Assembly: GCA_041397525.1 (NCBI GenBank)
Contig: JAWKWL010000006.1
Coordinates: forward strand, 1 to 64,000
From: BOKV01 sp041397525
GTDB taxonomy: Bacteria > Pseudomonadota > Alphaproteobacteria > Rhizobiales > Rhizobiaceae
Reading direction: 5' to 3'
Length of the DNA stretch: 64,000 bases
In this document: positions 8,973 to 17,854 of the stretch, in pieces
Layout of the letters: every line of letters begins with the position of its first letter
Numbering within the stretch: position 1 is the stretch's first letter
The notes under the pieces: generated by a model
Databases searched by the model: none
Seen by the model: the letters and a program-made list of their open reading frames with translations, nothing else
What the model was told of the DNA's origin: nothing
Made by a program: the position numbers and the translations under genes

Positions 8973-10799
8973 TCAGTAGCAGCGTTTGCGCTTGGCGACT
9001 TCCAAAAGTGTCTTCTCGACTGTTTCGGCAAAGTTCTTCTGACTGGAACCAGATTCGGCATGGTCACGGATCATGCCGGGATTGCCTCCCAGTCCTTGCA
9101 GGGTGGTGGCTACCAGCAGCAGATCAGAGGAATCCGCCAATGGCAAGACGCCGCGCCTGACACGGTCCTCGATAACCGGCAGCAAGCCAGCTGCATCCCG
9201 CCCCATACGACAAATCGTGGCCATTGCAATGAAACGGTTGCCGCGCAAGAATTTGTTCCTGCGGATTTCTTCGCCGGCAAGGGGTGAGGCGGCATCGACA
9301 AGTGCGATGAGATCGTCATGTGCGGCGGCTCCGGCAAGGCGCGACCGGCGAACCTCATCGGAAAAGATAGAGGTTGCCTCTGGGTCTGCAAGAACCATGC
9401 GCAATCGCGGCCAGTTCCGGGCGAAATCAGTGTCGGGTATTGCTGAAACTGCCCGGGTCAAAATGCGCAATTGCGCGGAGCGTTCGCGGCGTTTATCGGC
9501 AGGGACATGCTGTGCGATGGCATCCAGCCGGACAAAAAGGGCTGAAAGTACGCGCTCCCTGGTGGCCGGTTCGGATTTGTAGGCCGCCCGCACCAGTCGC
9601 TCGAGCTGATCAGGCAGTTCCACCCTTTGATCTTCAATGAGACTGACGGCCTTTTCTACGTTCGCCGGGTTGATTTCCTGCCCTTTCTCGCCAAGTTCGA
9701 GGAACATATCGCCAATAAGGGATTGTTGGGTGGCCGACAGGCTGGCGCCGCTGCGAAGGGCTGCATCAACCACTGCATCGCGCGTCCTTGTGGCGGCATT
9801 TGCGTCAAATGAAAGATCGATCTTCAAACGTTCGCGAAGCAAGGTCTCGACATCAACCTCATCAAAGGCAAAGCCCGCTTTTCGCCGCTTGCGCTGAAGA
9901 CCGGCATGCATGCGCAACTCGGCGCCACCCAGCAAGGCAGGCATCAGCGGCGAGGACAAAACTGAATAATCAACAGCGGTCTGGCGGATCAACTCACGGA
10001 AACGGGTACCTTCGCGAACATTCCATGACAGCCGCACGGCACGCATCGGCACGTGAAAGGGATCAAGGCTGTTGCGGTTGCTGCGTCCCTCCACCATTTC
10101 TGCAAATTGCAGAACCGCGTCGGCATCTGCAACAAGGCGTCTGGATGAAACCAGGCATTGCCCGCCAGCGACCAGAAGCCGCAGTGCGGGCGACGGGTCC
10201 TGCCTGTCGACGGATCGCGGAAACTCGCTCGCCTCACCGCGCAGTTTGACGGGTTCGCATTTTTCGCGGCGCTCCAACCAATAGGCGGTTCCTTCCGCCC
10301 CGAAGTCCGGATTGGGCCATGTCTTCTTCATGCTCGCCACAATGAATGTCTGCGCGGCACCTGAAACCAGCGCCCGCTGGCAAAGATTGAAGCACTCCTC
10401 CCTGTGCCCGGGGCGAACGAGCAACGCCAGTGTTCTGCCAGCAAAGGGAGCCGTGACTGGCGCAATATCTCCACTTACAAGATCTTGTGCTTCCCTTTCG
10501 GCGATGATGTTCATTCCGACAGGAATGAAAAACATTGCCGCTGCGGCGGGAATGAAGGCCAAAAGAACCGCGACCCAGCCGTGTTTTCGCATTGGCCAGG
10601 CAAAAATCGAGGCAAAGGACAGAAGCAGCGCAACAGGCGGTATCAGTGACAGCGCCAACGCAACAGGAATGCCGATGACCGAAATCGCCAGCACCACAAA
10701 GACGGCATTGCCTATGGGTGACAGGAATACCAGCGCCAGGAAGACAATCATGACTGTGGCGGCCAGCAGCCGGAAATATGCGCTTCTTCCCCTGAACAT
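8973..10799 (-). CDS. Unknown membrane-anchored protein, 608 residues
   Basis: I do not recognise this family. Residues about 8-105 contain three or four hydrophobic segments. The remaining 500 residues are soluble and largely helical, rich in Arg, Glu and Ala, with stretches suggestive of helical repeats (for example LPDQLERLVRAAYKSEPATR). There is no Walker, HTH, protease or nucleotidyl motif. Topology suggests an inner-membrane anchor with a large cytoplasmic or periplasmic domain. A possible 49-residue ORF follows 6 bases downstream. It is a single-gene unit with no informative neighbours. Confidence 0.7.
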   Translation of the reverse strand: MFRGRSAYFRLLAATVMIVFLALVFLSPIGNAVFVVLAISVIGIPVALALSLIPPVALLLSFASIFAWPMRKHGWVAVLLAFIPAAAAMFFIPVGMNIIAEREAQDLVSGDIAPVTAPFAGRTLALLVRPGHREECFNLCQRALVSGAAQTFIVASMKKTWPNPDFGAEGTAYWLERREKCEPVKLRGEASEFPRSVDRQDPSPALRLLVAGGQCLVSSRRLVADADAVLQFAEMVEGRSNRNSLDPFHVPMRAVRLSWNVREGTRFRELIRQTAVDYSVLSSPLMPALLGGAELRMHAGLQRKRRKAGFAFDEVDVETLLRERLKIDLSFDANAATRTRDAVVDAALRSGASLSATQQSLIGDMFLELGEKGQEINPANVEKAVSLIEDQRVELPDQLERLVRAAYKSEPATRERVLSALFVRLDAIAQHVPADKRRERSAQLRILTRAVSAIPDTDFARNWPRLRMVLADPEATSIFSDEVRRSRLAGAAAHDDLIALVDAASPLAGEEIRRNKFLRGNRFIAMATICRMGRDAAGLLPVIEDRVRRGVLPLADSSDLLLVATTLQGLGGNPGMIRDHAESGSSQKNFAETVEKTLLEVAKRKRCY

Positions 10800-10882
10800 C
10801 CCACCTCCGCCGGATTCTGCCGGGATGATGACATGAACGGGTTAAGACCAGGTTTTTGCACCCGGTAATTAAAAATGCCCTG

Positions 10883-11863
10883 TCATTGTTGACGCCTTGC
10901 GGCTCCGGAATGTGCTGCCTTGCGATCAGCAAAGAGTTGTCGGATGCTGGCAACGACCCTTGCATTGACCGGGGTCTCCATACCAAGCGATTTGCCCAGG
11001 CGGACAATTTCTCCCTGGAGGAAGTCGATCTCCGGCTCGCGCCCGCGCATCAGGTCATCTGCCATCGAGGATCGCGCTTCTTCATCCATCTTCAACATGC
11101 CTGCCGCCAAAACACGAAACACGGGATCAGGCAGGCGCAGCAGGCCGGGCATCAATGCCGGTGGTACCTTTCCGACCCGGGCGGGCGTGATCCGGGCTTT
11201 GCGCATGACAGCAAGCGCCTCGGCAATGCAGCCGGCAAGCAGCACACGATGCTCCCTGTTCGACAATTGCGCTTTCAAAGGCAGGCCGGAAAGCGCGTTG
11301 ACAGCATTGTTGAGGTTCATCAACAGCTTGCCCCACTTGATGCCCCTGATGTCGCGCGAGACATCTGCCGGAATAGCTGAGCCATTGAGAAGTGCAGACA
11401 GTTCCAGCGCGCCGGGTGTATCAGCCAGCACGATGCTCCCCTCTGTGCCGCGATGGAACCTGCGCTCCCCGAGCAAAGCGACATTGAAGCCGACAACCGC
11501 ATCAATCACCGCCGCGTGCGGCACTGCCGCCTCCAGAACAGCTGCGTTGCCAATGCCATTCTGCAGCGAAACCACAACTGTGCCAGGCACTATCACAGAG
11601 GCCAGCGCCTTCCCGGCTGCCCCGGTGTCCATGCTCTTGACGCAAACAAGTATGGTTTTGCAGTGCGCCAGCCGGGCCACATCCTCAACAAAGACCGGGG
11701 CATTCATCCGCGCTGGTGCTCCATCGAGGCTGGTGAGATCCATTCCGCCTGAAAGACGTAGTGCCATTTCAGGACGCGCCAGAAACAGCACCTCATTGCC
11801 GGCGGCTGCCAGCATGCCGCCGACATAACAGCCAATTGATCCTGCGCCGAAAATACCGATCAT
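10883..11863 (-). CDS. Ketopantoate reductase family (ApbA/PanE-like) oxidoreductase
   Basis: 326 residues from the ATG at 11863. The N-terminal Rossmann motif is IGIFGAGSIGCYVGGMLAAAG; SLQNGIGN (about 108-115) and the Lys in IRGIKWGKLLMNLNNAVNAL match the two-domain 2-dehydropantoate 2-reductase fold. PanE reduces ketopantoate to pantoate with NADPH in coenzyme A synthesis. Alphaproteobacteria often have several paralogues with other substrates, so panE itself is not certain. No pan genes are adjacent. Confidence 0.82.
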   Translation of the reverse strand: MIGIFGAGSIGCYVGGMLAAAGNEVLFLARPEMALRLSGGMDLTSLDGAPARMNAPVFVEDVARLAHCKTILVCVKSMDTGAAGKALASVIVPGTVVVSLQNGIGNAAVLEAAVPHAAVIDAVVGFNVALLGERRFHRGTEGSIVLADTPGALELSALLNGSAIPADVSRDIRGIKWGKLLMNLNNAVNALSGLPLKAQLSNREHRVLLAGCIAEALAVMRKARITPARVGKVPPALMPGLLRLPDPVFRVLAAGMLKMDEEARSSMADDLMRGREPEIDFLQGEIVRLGKSLGMETPVNARVVASIRQLFADRKAAHSGAARRQQ

Positions 11864-12070
11864 CACGTTCACCTTGTCTCCACGGCCATTGCAGGGACCA
11901 AGACGTCGGCCATTGGCACCCCATTGTCGCCAAGCCATTGCCAATTCGTCATTTATTCAATGAAATTAGCCAATTGGAAACAATTTTACCAATAGGCTTA
12001 CGGCATTGTTCACGCGCCTGCTGGCATGAAATGTGCAAAAGGGCGGCAACCGGTTTTTCCGGAGAAGATG

Positions 12071-12424
12071 ATGTTGACGAGTTCAGCAAGGAAAGCCCAG
12101 CTGTGCGAGCAGGACTTTCTGCCAGAAGCCAGTCCTGCAGGCGCACGGCAAAATATGGACAACCGGGAAAAACGGCGTTTCGCCCGCATTCCCGCGCGCG
12201 ACATTTCTGAGATTTTCCTGCCAGGTAGCCGTGTGCCACTGACCTGCATGGTTCACAACCTGTCGGAACATGGTGCCATGCTGGAAACGTCCGAACCCAA
12301 CCTGCCGGACCGCTTCATCCTGACCAATCACGCGAGACGCAACCGGATGGTTTGTGAAGTGGCATGGCGTTCGGGAACAAGGCTGGGCGTGCGCTTCGCT
12401 ACGCCGCCGCGTTCCCTTCGCTAG
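12071..12424 (+). CDS. PilZ domain protein (c-di-GMP receptor-like)
   Basis: 117 residues. The core is a PilZ domain: KRRFARIPA supplies the RxxxR-type c-di-GMP motif (residues about 34-42) and NLSEHGAML supplies the D/NxSxxG motif. The start was chosen at 12071 because GGAG (12061-12064) sits 6 bases upstream; ATG at 12068 is an alternative. The domain alone would fit a start at 12155. Likely a small cytoplasmic adaptor responding to c-di-GMP. Target unknown; it is followed after 124 bases by dddP. Confidence 0.82.
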   Translation: MLTSSARKAQLCEQDFLPEASPAGARQNMDNREKRRFARIPARDISEIFLPGSRVPLTCMVHNLSEHGAMLETSEPNLPDRFILTNHARRNRMVCEVAWRSGTRLGVRFATPPRSLR

Positions 12425-12548
12425 GACCAAGTCCTGCCAACAAGCCACGGCGCAACGAGGCCAGCGATGGCGCTGACTGGCATTTGCTTTCCACAGTTGC
12501 GCTCCTATCGTTCCGGCACAAATTGGCCGCTTGCCGGAGGCTTGCTTC

Positions 12549-13883
12549 ATGGATGGCATCACCGCTTTCACTACCTCAAATCGCAAGATTGATCCGTCTA
12601 GGCGCCCGCGCAGCAAACCGGACGGCTCACCTGATGACAATGACCGGGTGGAAATCGGACCCACTGCGCTTGCTTTTGCGGCCTGGGAAAAAGCCGGACT
12701 TGAAGCGCCCAATCTCGAAGCCATGCGCAATTACCGGCTGCAGCGCATCGTCGGGCAATTGCGCAAGCATGACTATGCAGGCCTGTTGTGTTTTGATCCG
12801 CTGAATATCCGCTATGTGACTGACACCACCAACATGCAGCTGTGGGTAACGCACAACCCATCGCGGGCATGCTTTGTCTCTGCCGACGGCTATGTTGTGT
12901 TGTGGGATTATTCCAATTGCGGGCATCTGTCGGCGCATCTGCCACTGGTACGTGAAGTACGTACTGGTGCTTCCTTCTTCTATTTCGTTTCCGGAAACCG
13001 GGTGGAAGAACATGCCGCACGGTTTGCAGGCGAAATCGACGAGCTTATGCGCAGCTATGGCGGCGGCAACCGGCGCCTTGCGATCGACCGGATCGAACCG
13101 GAAGGCCTGCTGGCGCTGCGTGGTCTGGGCATCGATACCTATCAGGGGCAGGTCGTCACCGAACTAGCGCGTGCCATCAAGGGGCCCGATGATGTCAAGG
13201 CGCTCAAATGCGCGGTTCATTCCTGCGAGATTGCCATGCATGAGATGCAGGCCCAGCTGCGGCCGGGAATGAGCGAGAACGACCTGTGGTCGATCCTGCA
13301 TGCCGAAAACATCCGGCATGGTGGCGAGTGGATCGAGACGCGAATCCTCGCCTCGGGTCCGAGAACCAATCCCTGGTTCCAGGAATGCGGCCCGCGCATT
13401 ATCCAGGATGGCGATATCGTTGCTTTCGACACCGATCTCATTGGCGTATATGGCATGTGTTGCGACATCTCGCGCACCTGGCTTTGCGGTGATGGTGAAC
13501 CAACCGCCGAGCAGAAGCGGGTCTATCGCCACGCTTACCAACAAGTCCAGAACAACCTCGCCATCCTGCGCCCCGGCATGGGGTTCAAGGAATTCACCGA
13601 CAAGGCTGATCTGGCACCGGAGGAATTTCGCCATAACCGCTATGGTGTATTGGCGCATGGCGTCGGACTTTGTGATGAGTATCCCAGCCTGTATTTCCCG
13701 CAGGACTATCCCGGAACCGGCTATGACGGGGTATTCGAACCGGGAATGGCGGTTTGCGTTGAAAGCTATTGTGGTGCAGTGGGCGGCTCATTCGGAGTCA
13801 AGCTTGAACAACAGGTCGTAATTACGGAAACGGGAAAAGAGGATATTACCACCTACCCGTATGAAAGCCGGTTCCTCGACTGA
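12549..13883 (+). CDS. dddP: DMSP lyase DddP (M24 fold)
   Basis: 444 residues. DddP cleaves dimethylsulfoniopropionate to dimethyl sulfide and acrylate in the cytosol. The M24 'pita-bread' fold is clear, and the characteristic DddP blocks are all here: DNDRVEIGPTALAF, CFDPLNIRYVTDTTNMQLW, GGEWIETRILASGPRTNPWF and HGVGLCDEYP. Metal ligands align as D294, D296, D306, H370, E405 and E420, with the catalytic Asp at D376. From memory these are each one less than in the characterised Ruegeria enzyme. A GGAGG site precedes the ATG at 12549. Closest alternative is another M24 hydrolase, which the Cys-Asp-Glu after HGVGL argues against. No DMSP transporter or acrylate genes are adjacent. Confidence 0.88.
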   Translation: MDGITAFTTSNRKIDPSRRPRSKPDGSPDDNDRVEIGPTALAFAAWEKAGLEAPNLEAMRNYRLQRIVGQLRKHDYAGLLCFDPLNIRYVTDTTNMQLWVTHNPSRACFVSADGYVVLWDYSNCGHLSAHLPLVREVRTGASFFYFVSGNRVEEHAARFAGEIDELMRSYGGGNRRLAIDRIEPEGLLALRGLGIDTYQGQVVTELARAIKGPDDVKALKCAVHSCEIAMHEMQAQLRPGMSENDLWSILHAENIRHGGEWIETRILASGPRTNPWFQECGPRIIQDGDIVAFDTDLIGVYGMCCDISRTWLCGDGEPTAEQKRVYRHAYQQVQNNLAILRPGMGFKEFTDKADLAPEEFRHNRYGVLAHGVGLCDEYPSLYFPQDYPGTGYDGVFEPGMAVCVESYCGAVGGSFGVKLEQQVVITETGKEDITTYPYESRFLD

Positions 13884-13909
13884 GGCTGCACGCGACGAAT
13901 CATGAAAAA

Positions 13910-13935
13910 GCGACGGGCACTCCCGGCCTCGTCGC
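13910..13935 (+). terminator. Stem-loop after dddP
   Basis: GCGACG (13910-13915) pairs with CGTCGC (13930-13935), and an inner GG/CC extends it. It lies 27 bases after the dddP stop and is followed by ATTTCTG. Plausible but modest intrinsic terminator. Confidence 0.45.
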
Positions 13936-14007
13936 ATTTCTGCCGTTCTTATGCTGCATCCGCCCCGTTCCATTTCGGTTTGCCGGAAAAATGAGGGGCA
14001 ACATAAC

Positions 14008-14670
14008 ATGAAGAAATTCGTGGCGCTTGCGGCAGCCATGGCGCTGGCCGCATGTCAAACACCAACCGATCCGCTTACCGGACGGCCGCAGGTCAACAAT
14101 ACTGCCGCAGGCGCCACACTAGGCGCCGTTGCCGGTGCGCTGACCGGCATCCTTGTTGCCAAGGACAAGAGTGGCGATGACAAGCGCAAGGCTGCACTCA
14201 TTGGTGCAGGCGTCGGTGCGCTTGTGGGTGGCGGCGTTGGAAACTACATGGACCGGCAGGAACAGGAATTGCGCTCGCAATTGCAGGCAAGCGGTGTCGG
14301 CGTTGAACGCTCGGGCGACCAGATTGTCCTTGTGATGCCTGGAAACATCACCTTCGCCTCAGACCAGGCGCAGCTCAATCCGGGCTTTTTCCAGGTTCTG
14401 GATTCGGTTGCCATCGTGCTGAACAAATATCCGCAGACGCTTCTCGACATTGACGGCCATACCGATAATACCGGCTCGCCGCAATACAATCAGACCTTGT
14501 CGGAGCAAAGGGCGATTTCGGTGGCGAATTATCTCAATGGTCGCCAGATCGATGCTCGCAGGCTGCGGGTCATCGGCTATGGCGAAACGCTGCCAATTGC
14601 CGACAATTCCAGTGATTACGGCAGACAGGCCAACCGTCGCGTGGAGATCAGGATTTCCCCGCTCAGCTGA
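14008..14670 (+). CDS. OmpA-family outer-membrane lipoprotein (YiaD-like)
   Basis: 220 residues. A lipoprotein signal peptide (MKKFVALAAAMALAAC) ends with the lipobox Cys. A glycine-zipper stretch follows (GATLGAVAGALTGILV; GAGVGALVGGGVGNYMD). The C-terminal OmpA domain has DIDGHTDNTGSPQYNQTLSE and RGxxR-like ANRRVEIRI, which bind peptidoglycan. It would tether the outer membrane to the wall. A ribosome site (GAGGGG) lies 5' of the ATG at 14008. Single transcription unit. Confidence 0.9.
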   Translation: MKKFVALAAAMALAACQTPTDPLTGRPQVNNTAAGATLGAVAGALTGILVAKDKSGDDKRKAALIGAGVGALVGGGVGNYMDRQEQELRSQLQASGVGVERSGDQIVLVMPGNITFASDQAQLNPGFFQVLDSVAIVLNKYPQTLLDIDGHTDNTGSPQYNQTLSEQRAISVANYLNGRQIDARRLRVIGYGETLPIADNSSDYGRQANRRVEIRISPLS

Positions 14671-14829
14671 GCACCCCACCCGGTTCAGCAATTGTGTAAA
14701 AAGCCGCCTAGTCGGGTAAGGGCAGGTAAAGCCCCGTGTGCTAGCCATGTCACACCACAGCCATTGGAAATGCCCTTGCCACGCTAGTTGGGCATATTGG
14801 CATGTTGTTAACTTGGACTGGAAAACCGG

Positions 14830-15444
14830 ATGGGGCGGATGTTTCAGCAGATCAGAAGCTTTGTTGCCGACAGGCGGGGCAACTTTGCAATCATATTCGG
14901 GTTGTCACTGGTTCCTGTGATAGGTCTTGCAGGTGCTGCGGTTGACTATTCCCGGATCTTGCGTGCCGAGAGCAAGCTGCAATCTGCGTCAGATGCTGCC
15001 GCGCTTGCTGCCGCTTCCAGCGGCAGCGACATCAATGACATGCGCAGGATAGCGGCATCGTTTCTGGAATCCAATGCCCCTGAGATGAACCCGGTTGCTG
15101 AAACCACGATCTCCGCCAACAAGCTAACCGTGGTTGCCCGTGCAAGCATCAACCTGCCGGTTCTATCGGCGATCGGCTGGCCTGAAGCCAATCTCGAAAT
15201 CACCTCGGAAATCGAAAGCGCCTTCCCGCTTGGTGGCGGCAGGGTTAATGCGAATGTGGATGGCGGAGTTTCTGCGCAGGTGGCAGAAACACAGATTGCC
15301 CTTGCACGCCGACAGTTCGCACGCATCATCCGGAAGATGCCCCAGCACATGCGCGAAGAGATGCAGCGTCAGTTCGAGGCCGAGATTGCGCGGGCCCGCC
15401 GTGCGGGCATCTCGACAACAGGCGACTTGCGCCTTACCCGCTGA
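14830..15444 (+). CDS. TadG/TadE-like pilus-assembly protein
   Basis: 204 residues. The N-terminus has the Tad-type signature: DRRGNFAIIFGLSLVPVIGL, one membrane helix, then GAAVDYSRILRAESKLQSASDAAALAAA. That is the TadG-like domain (PF13400 type) of Flp-pilus loci. The usual von Willebrand domain is missing, and no other tad/cpa genes are nearby, so this is an orphan, perhaps an envelope protein with another role. The ATG at 14839 is an alternative start. Its last 11 bases overlap the convergent alkB. Confidence 0.75.
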   Translation: MGRMFQQIRSFVADRRGNFAIIFGLSLVPVIGLAGAAVDYSRILRAESKLQSASDAAALAAASSGSDINDMRRIAASFLESNAPEMNPVAETTISANKLTVVARASINLPVLSAIGWPEANLEITSEIESAFPLGGGRVNANVDGGVSAQVAETQIALARRQFARIIRKMPQHMREEMQRQFEAEIARARRAGISTTGDLRLTR

Positions 15445-16648
15445 CTGCCATCCCCCTTGGCGTCCAGCCGGGCACATGGTTGGTGAGAGAAATGTCGCCC
15501 CCTGCCCAGGCCATGACCCTGGGATCCATTACCCGAAACCAAAGCGGTGGAAAGGCTGCCAGCACGTAACAGCCCGGATATCCGCTCGGCAGGCTTGGCA
15601 GGTCACTGAAATTGCGCAGGGTCTGGTAGGGGCGAAGCGGGTTCGAATGATGGTCGGAATGGCGCTGCAAATGAAACAGCATCAGGTTCGACATGATGTG
15701 GTTCGTGTTCCAGGAATGCCGAGGTTGGCAAGCTTCGTATTTTCCATTCGAAAGCTTCTGGCGCAGGAGTCCGTAATGCTCGACATAATTGGCGAATGTC
15801 AGCTGCAACCATCCTGCGCCATGATGCAGCAACAGGAATGGCAACATGATCCAACCAAATGCCCATGTCAGTGCAAAAGCCATCGACATCGTGATCGCAT
15901 AGCCCTGCAAAAGTTCATTGCGCCAGTGCCAGAAAAACAATCCCTTCCGCTCCAGCCGGGCGCGTTCGAGTAGCCATCCTCGACGGGCTGCACCGGGAAT
16001 TTCACGGATCGCAAACTGCCACACACTTTCACCCATGCGTGAGGATGCCGGATCAAGCGGGGTCGCAACATCCACATGGTGACCGCGGTTGTGCTCAATG
16101 CAGAAATGGCCATAGCCGGTAAGCGCATTCACGAATTTCGCAGCCATAGCATCAAGCCGGTTTGGCTTGTGACCAAGTTCGTGGCCAACCGTGAGGCCGG
16201 CACCGCTGGCAGTTCCTGCGCCCAGCGCCAGTGCAGCCACTGCCCAGACCGGGAGGTCGATGCTTCCCACGACAAATGCGGTTGTCAGGAAACTTGCGTA
16301 GAATACCGGGACTGAAACGAACAGCAACATGCGATACCACGGATCAGCAGCCATGGCCTCGATGACGGCCTCCGGGGGGTTGTAAGGGTCTTCGCCGAAC
16401 ACGGCATCCAGAAGGGGAATCGCCCCAAAATAAGAGACCAGGATTGCCAGTGCCCAGAGCGGGTTTGCTGTCTGCCAGACTTGCAATGATACCAGCATGG
16501 GGATGGCAGGTGACAGGACTGACAATATCCAGAGATAGCGTTTGTTGTCCCGGTAGCTGACCTCGCCACCATCGCTGGTTCTGGCAACAAAAATCACGGC
16601 AGGCCTCCATTGCGCGGACAGAACCCACCGGACCATCCCCGGTTTCAC
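15434..16648 (-). CDS. alkB: Alkane 1-monooxygenase
   Basis: 404 residues, normal for AlkB. An integral-membrane di-iron enzyme that hydroxylates the terminal carbon of medium-chain alkanes, taking electrons from rubredoxin. The histidine boxes are intact: HELGHK (156-161), EHNRGHH (185-191) and LQRHSDHH (327-334), plus the diagnostic NYVEHYGL (287-294). Five or six membrane helices are evident. Its ATG overlaps the stop of the upstream GNAT-C39 gene (ATGA, 16645-16648), implying coupled translation. No rubredoxin gene is in the window. Confidence 0.92.
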   Translation of the reverse strand: MKPGMVRWVLSAQWRPAVIFVARTSDGGEVSYRDNKRYLWILSVLSPAIPMLVSLQVWQTANPLWALAILVSYFGAIPLLDAVFGEDPYNPPEAVIEAMAADPWYRMLLFVSVPVFYASFLTTAFVVGSIDLPVWAVAALALGAGTASGAGLTVGHELGHKPNRLDAMAAKFVNALTGYGHFCIEHNRGHHVDVATPLDPASSRMGESVWQFAIREIPGAARRGWLLERARLERKGLFFWHWRNELLQGYAITMSMAFALTWAFGWIMLPFLLLHHGAGWLQLTFANYVEHYGLLRQKLSNGKYEACQPRHSWNTNHIMSNLMLFHLQRHSDHHSNPLRPYQTLRNFSDLPSLPSGYPGCYVLAAFPPLWFRVMDPRVMAWAGGDISLTNHVPGWTPRGMAVSG

Positions 16649-17772
16649 CTGGCCTGGCTTGATCCCGGGCCCAGGATTACTGCAGCCCGCAATGGCGGAC
16701 TGCCAAACCGGGCCATCCGGTCGAACTGCTCATAGGGTACAGGAAGATTGGCGGCGTCGGCAATGGTCTCGCCAACTTCATCCTCGACCCACGGATCGTG
16801 AATGAGGACATGCGTTCCGTCATCTCCGTGCGCCAGGACCCAATGTGGCACCTTCTTTCCGAACATCTGGTAGCCGCTGAGCAAAACCATGACGACCTTG
16901 TTTTCCGCAATTGCGTTACGGATGTCATCAAGCTCGAACGAGCGATGCGAAACCGGTATCTGCAATCTCGCGGAGCGGGTGCGGAAATCGGCCTGCGCCA
17001 ATTCCATCACCATGCGCTTTTCGGGATCTCGAACCGAGTTGAGGAACAACATGCCCTTTTCCGAGACGAGGATTTCGGCAGCCAACCCGGCCTCTACCGC
17101 GGCAACGGCAAGGCCATGCGGTTCGCAGCCACCCAATCCCGACATCATGAAAACAGTGGTCGCCTCGCGCCAAAGCCGGATTTCGTTGACCGGTTCCAAC
17201 TGGTAGCCTTGAACATAGCGGGCAAGCGCCATCATCAGGCAGCACGGGCCGCAGGTAAAATCGGTAGTCTGTTCATAATAGGGTGTGGGTGAAACCAGCG
17301 GAACGCCGCCGCGGATCGTCTTTTCAAACCGGAGGGCAGGAGTGTGATCCGCGTAATAGTCGAGATAGCGCCCGATGGGCCGATATCCCTTGCGCCGGTA
17401 CAATTCGATGGCACGAGCATTGTCCTCGCGCACTTCAAGGCGCAATAGCAGGCGTCCGCGATTGAAGGTTTCCTCCTCGGCACCCTTCAGCAGAAGCGCC
17501 CCGACACCCTTTCCGACGAAGTCAGGATCAACTGCAAGCGAATAAAGGCGGGCCATGGCCGTGCCGCGGCGCAGCAGCAGCATCGCATAGCCGGTTATCC
17601 TGCCCGAATCACTGACATGCACCACAAAGGCGGCAGTGGGCCTTGTGAGGAGTTCGCGAAAAGAGCGGCGGGAAATCCGGTCGGAGGTGAAGGCCTTGTT
17701 CTCGATGGCGACAAGGGCTTCAAGGTCACCAGGGACTGCAAGCCGGAGATTGGGGGAAACTTTCGATGGCAT
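16645..17772 (-). CDS. GNAT acetyltransferase fused to C39-like peptidase
   Basis: 375 residues in two domains. Residues 1-150 are a RimI-like GNAT acetyltransferase (acetyl-CoA loop in VDPDFVGKGVGALLL; NARAIELYRRKGYRP). Residues about 160-370 are a papain-like C39-type domain (DUF3335 family), with the Cys in TTDFTCGPCCLMM and the His in HWVLAHGDDGTHVLIHDPW. Such fusions are known and in other genomes I recall them beside RimK-like ATP-grasp ligases. None is here; the partner is alkB, overlapping by 4 bases. Substrate peptide unknown. Confidence 0.85.
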   Translation of the reverse strand: MPSKVSPNLRLAVPGDLEALVAIENKAFTSDRISRRSFRELLTRPTAAFVVHVSDSGRITGYAMLLLRRGTAMARLYSLAVDPDFVGKGVGALLLKGAEEETFNRGRLLLRLEVREDNARAIELYRRKGYRPIGRYLDYYADHTPALRFEKTIRGGVPLVSPTPYYEQTTDFTCGPCCLMMALARYVQGYQLEPVNEIRLWREATTVFMMSGLGGCEPHGLAVAAVEAGLAAEILVSEKGMLFLNSVRDPEKRMVMELAQADFRTRSARLQIPVSHRSFELDDIRNAIAENKVVMVLLSGYQMFGKKVPHWVLAHGDDGTHVLIHDPWVEDEVGETIADAANLPVPYEQFDRMARFGSPPLRAAVILGPGSSQAR

Positions 17773-17854
17773 GGTATTGGCATTCCTACGGCAAGGCAGC
17801 CGTGCTGTCTTCTACCAGATCGCCATGTCCCATCTCAAGAAATTCCGCAACGGA

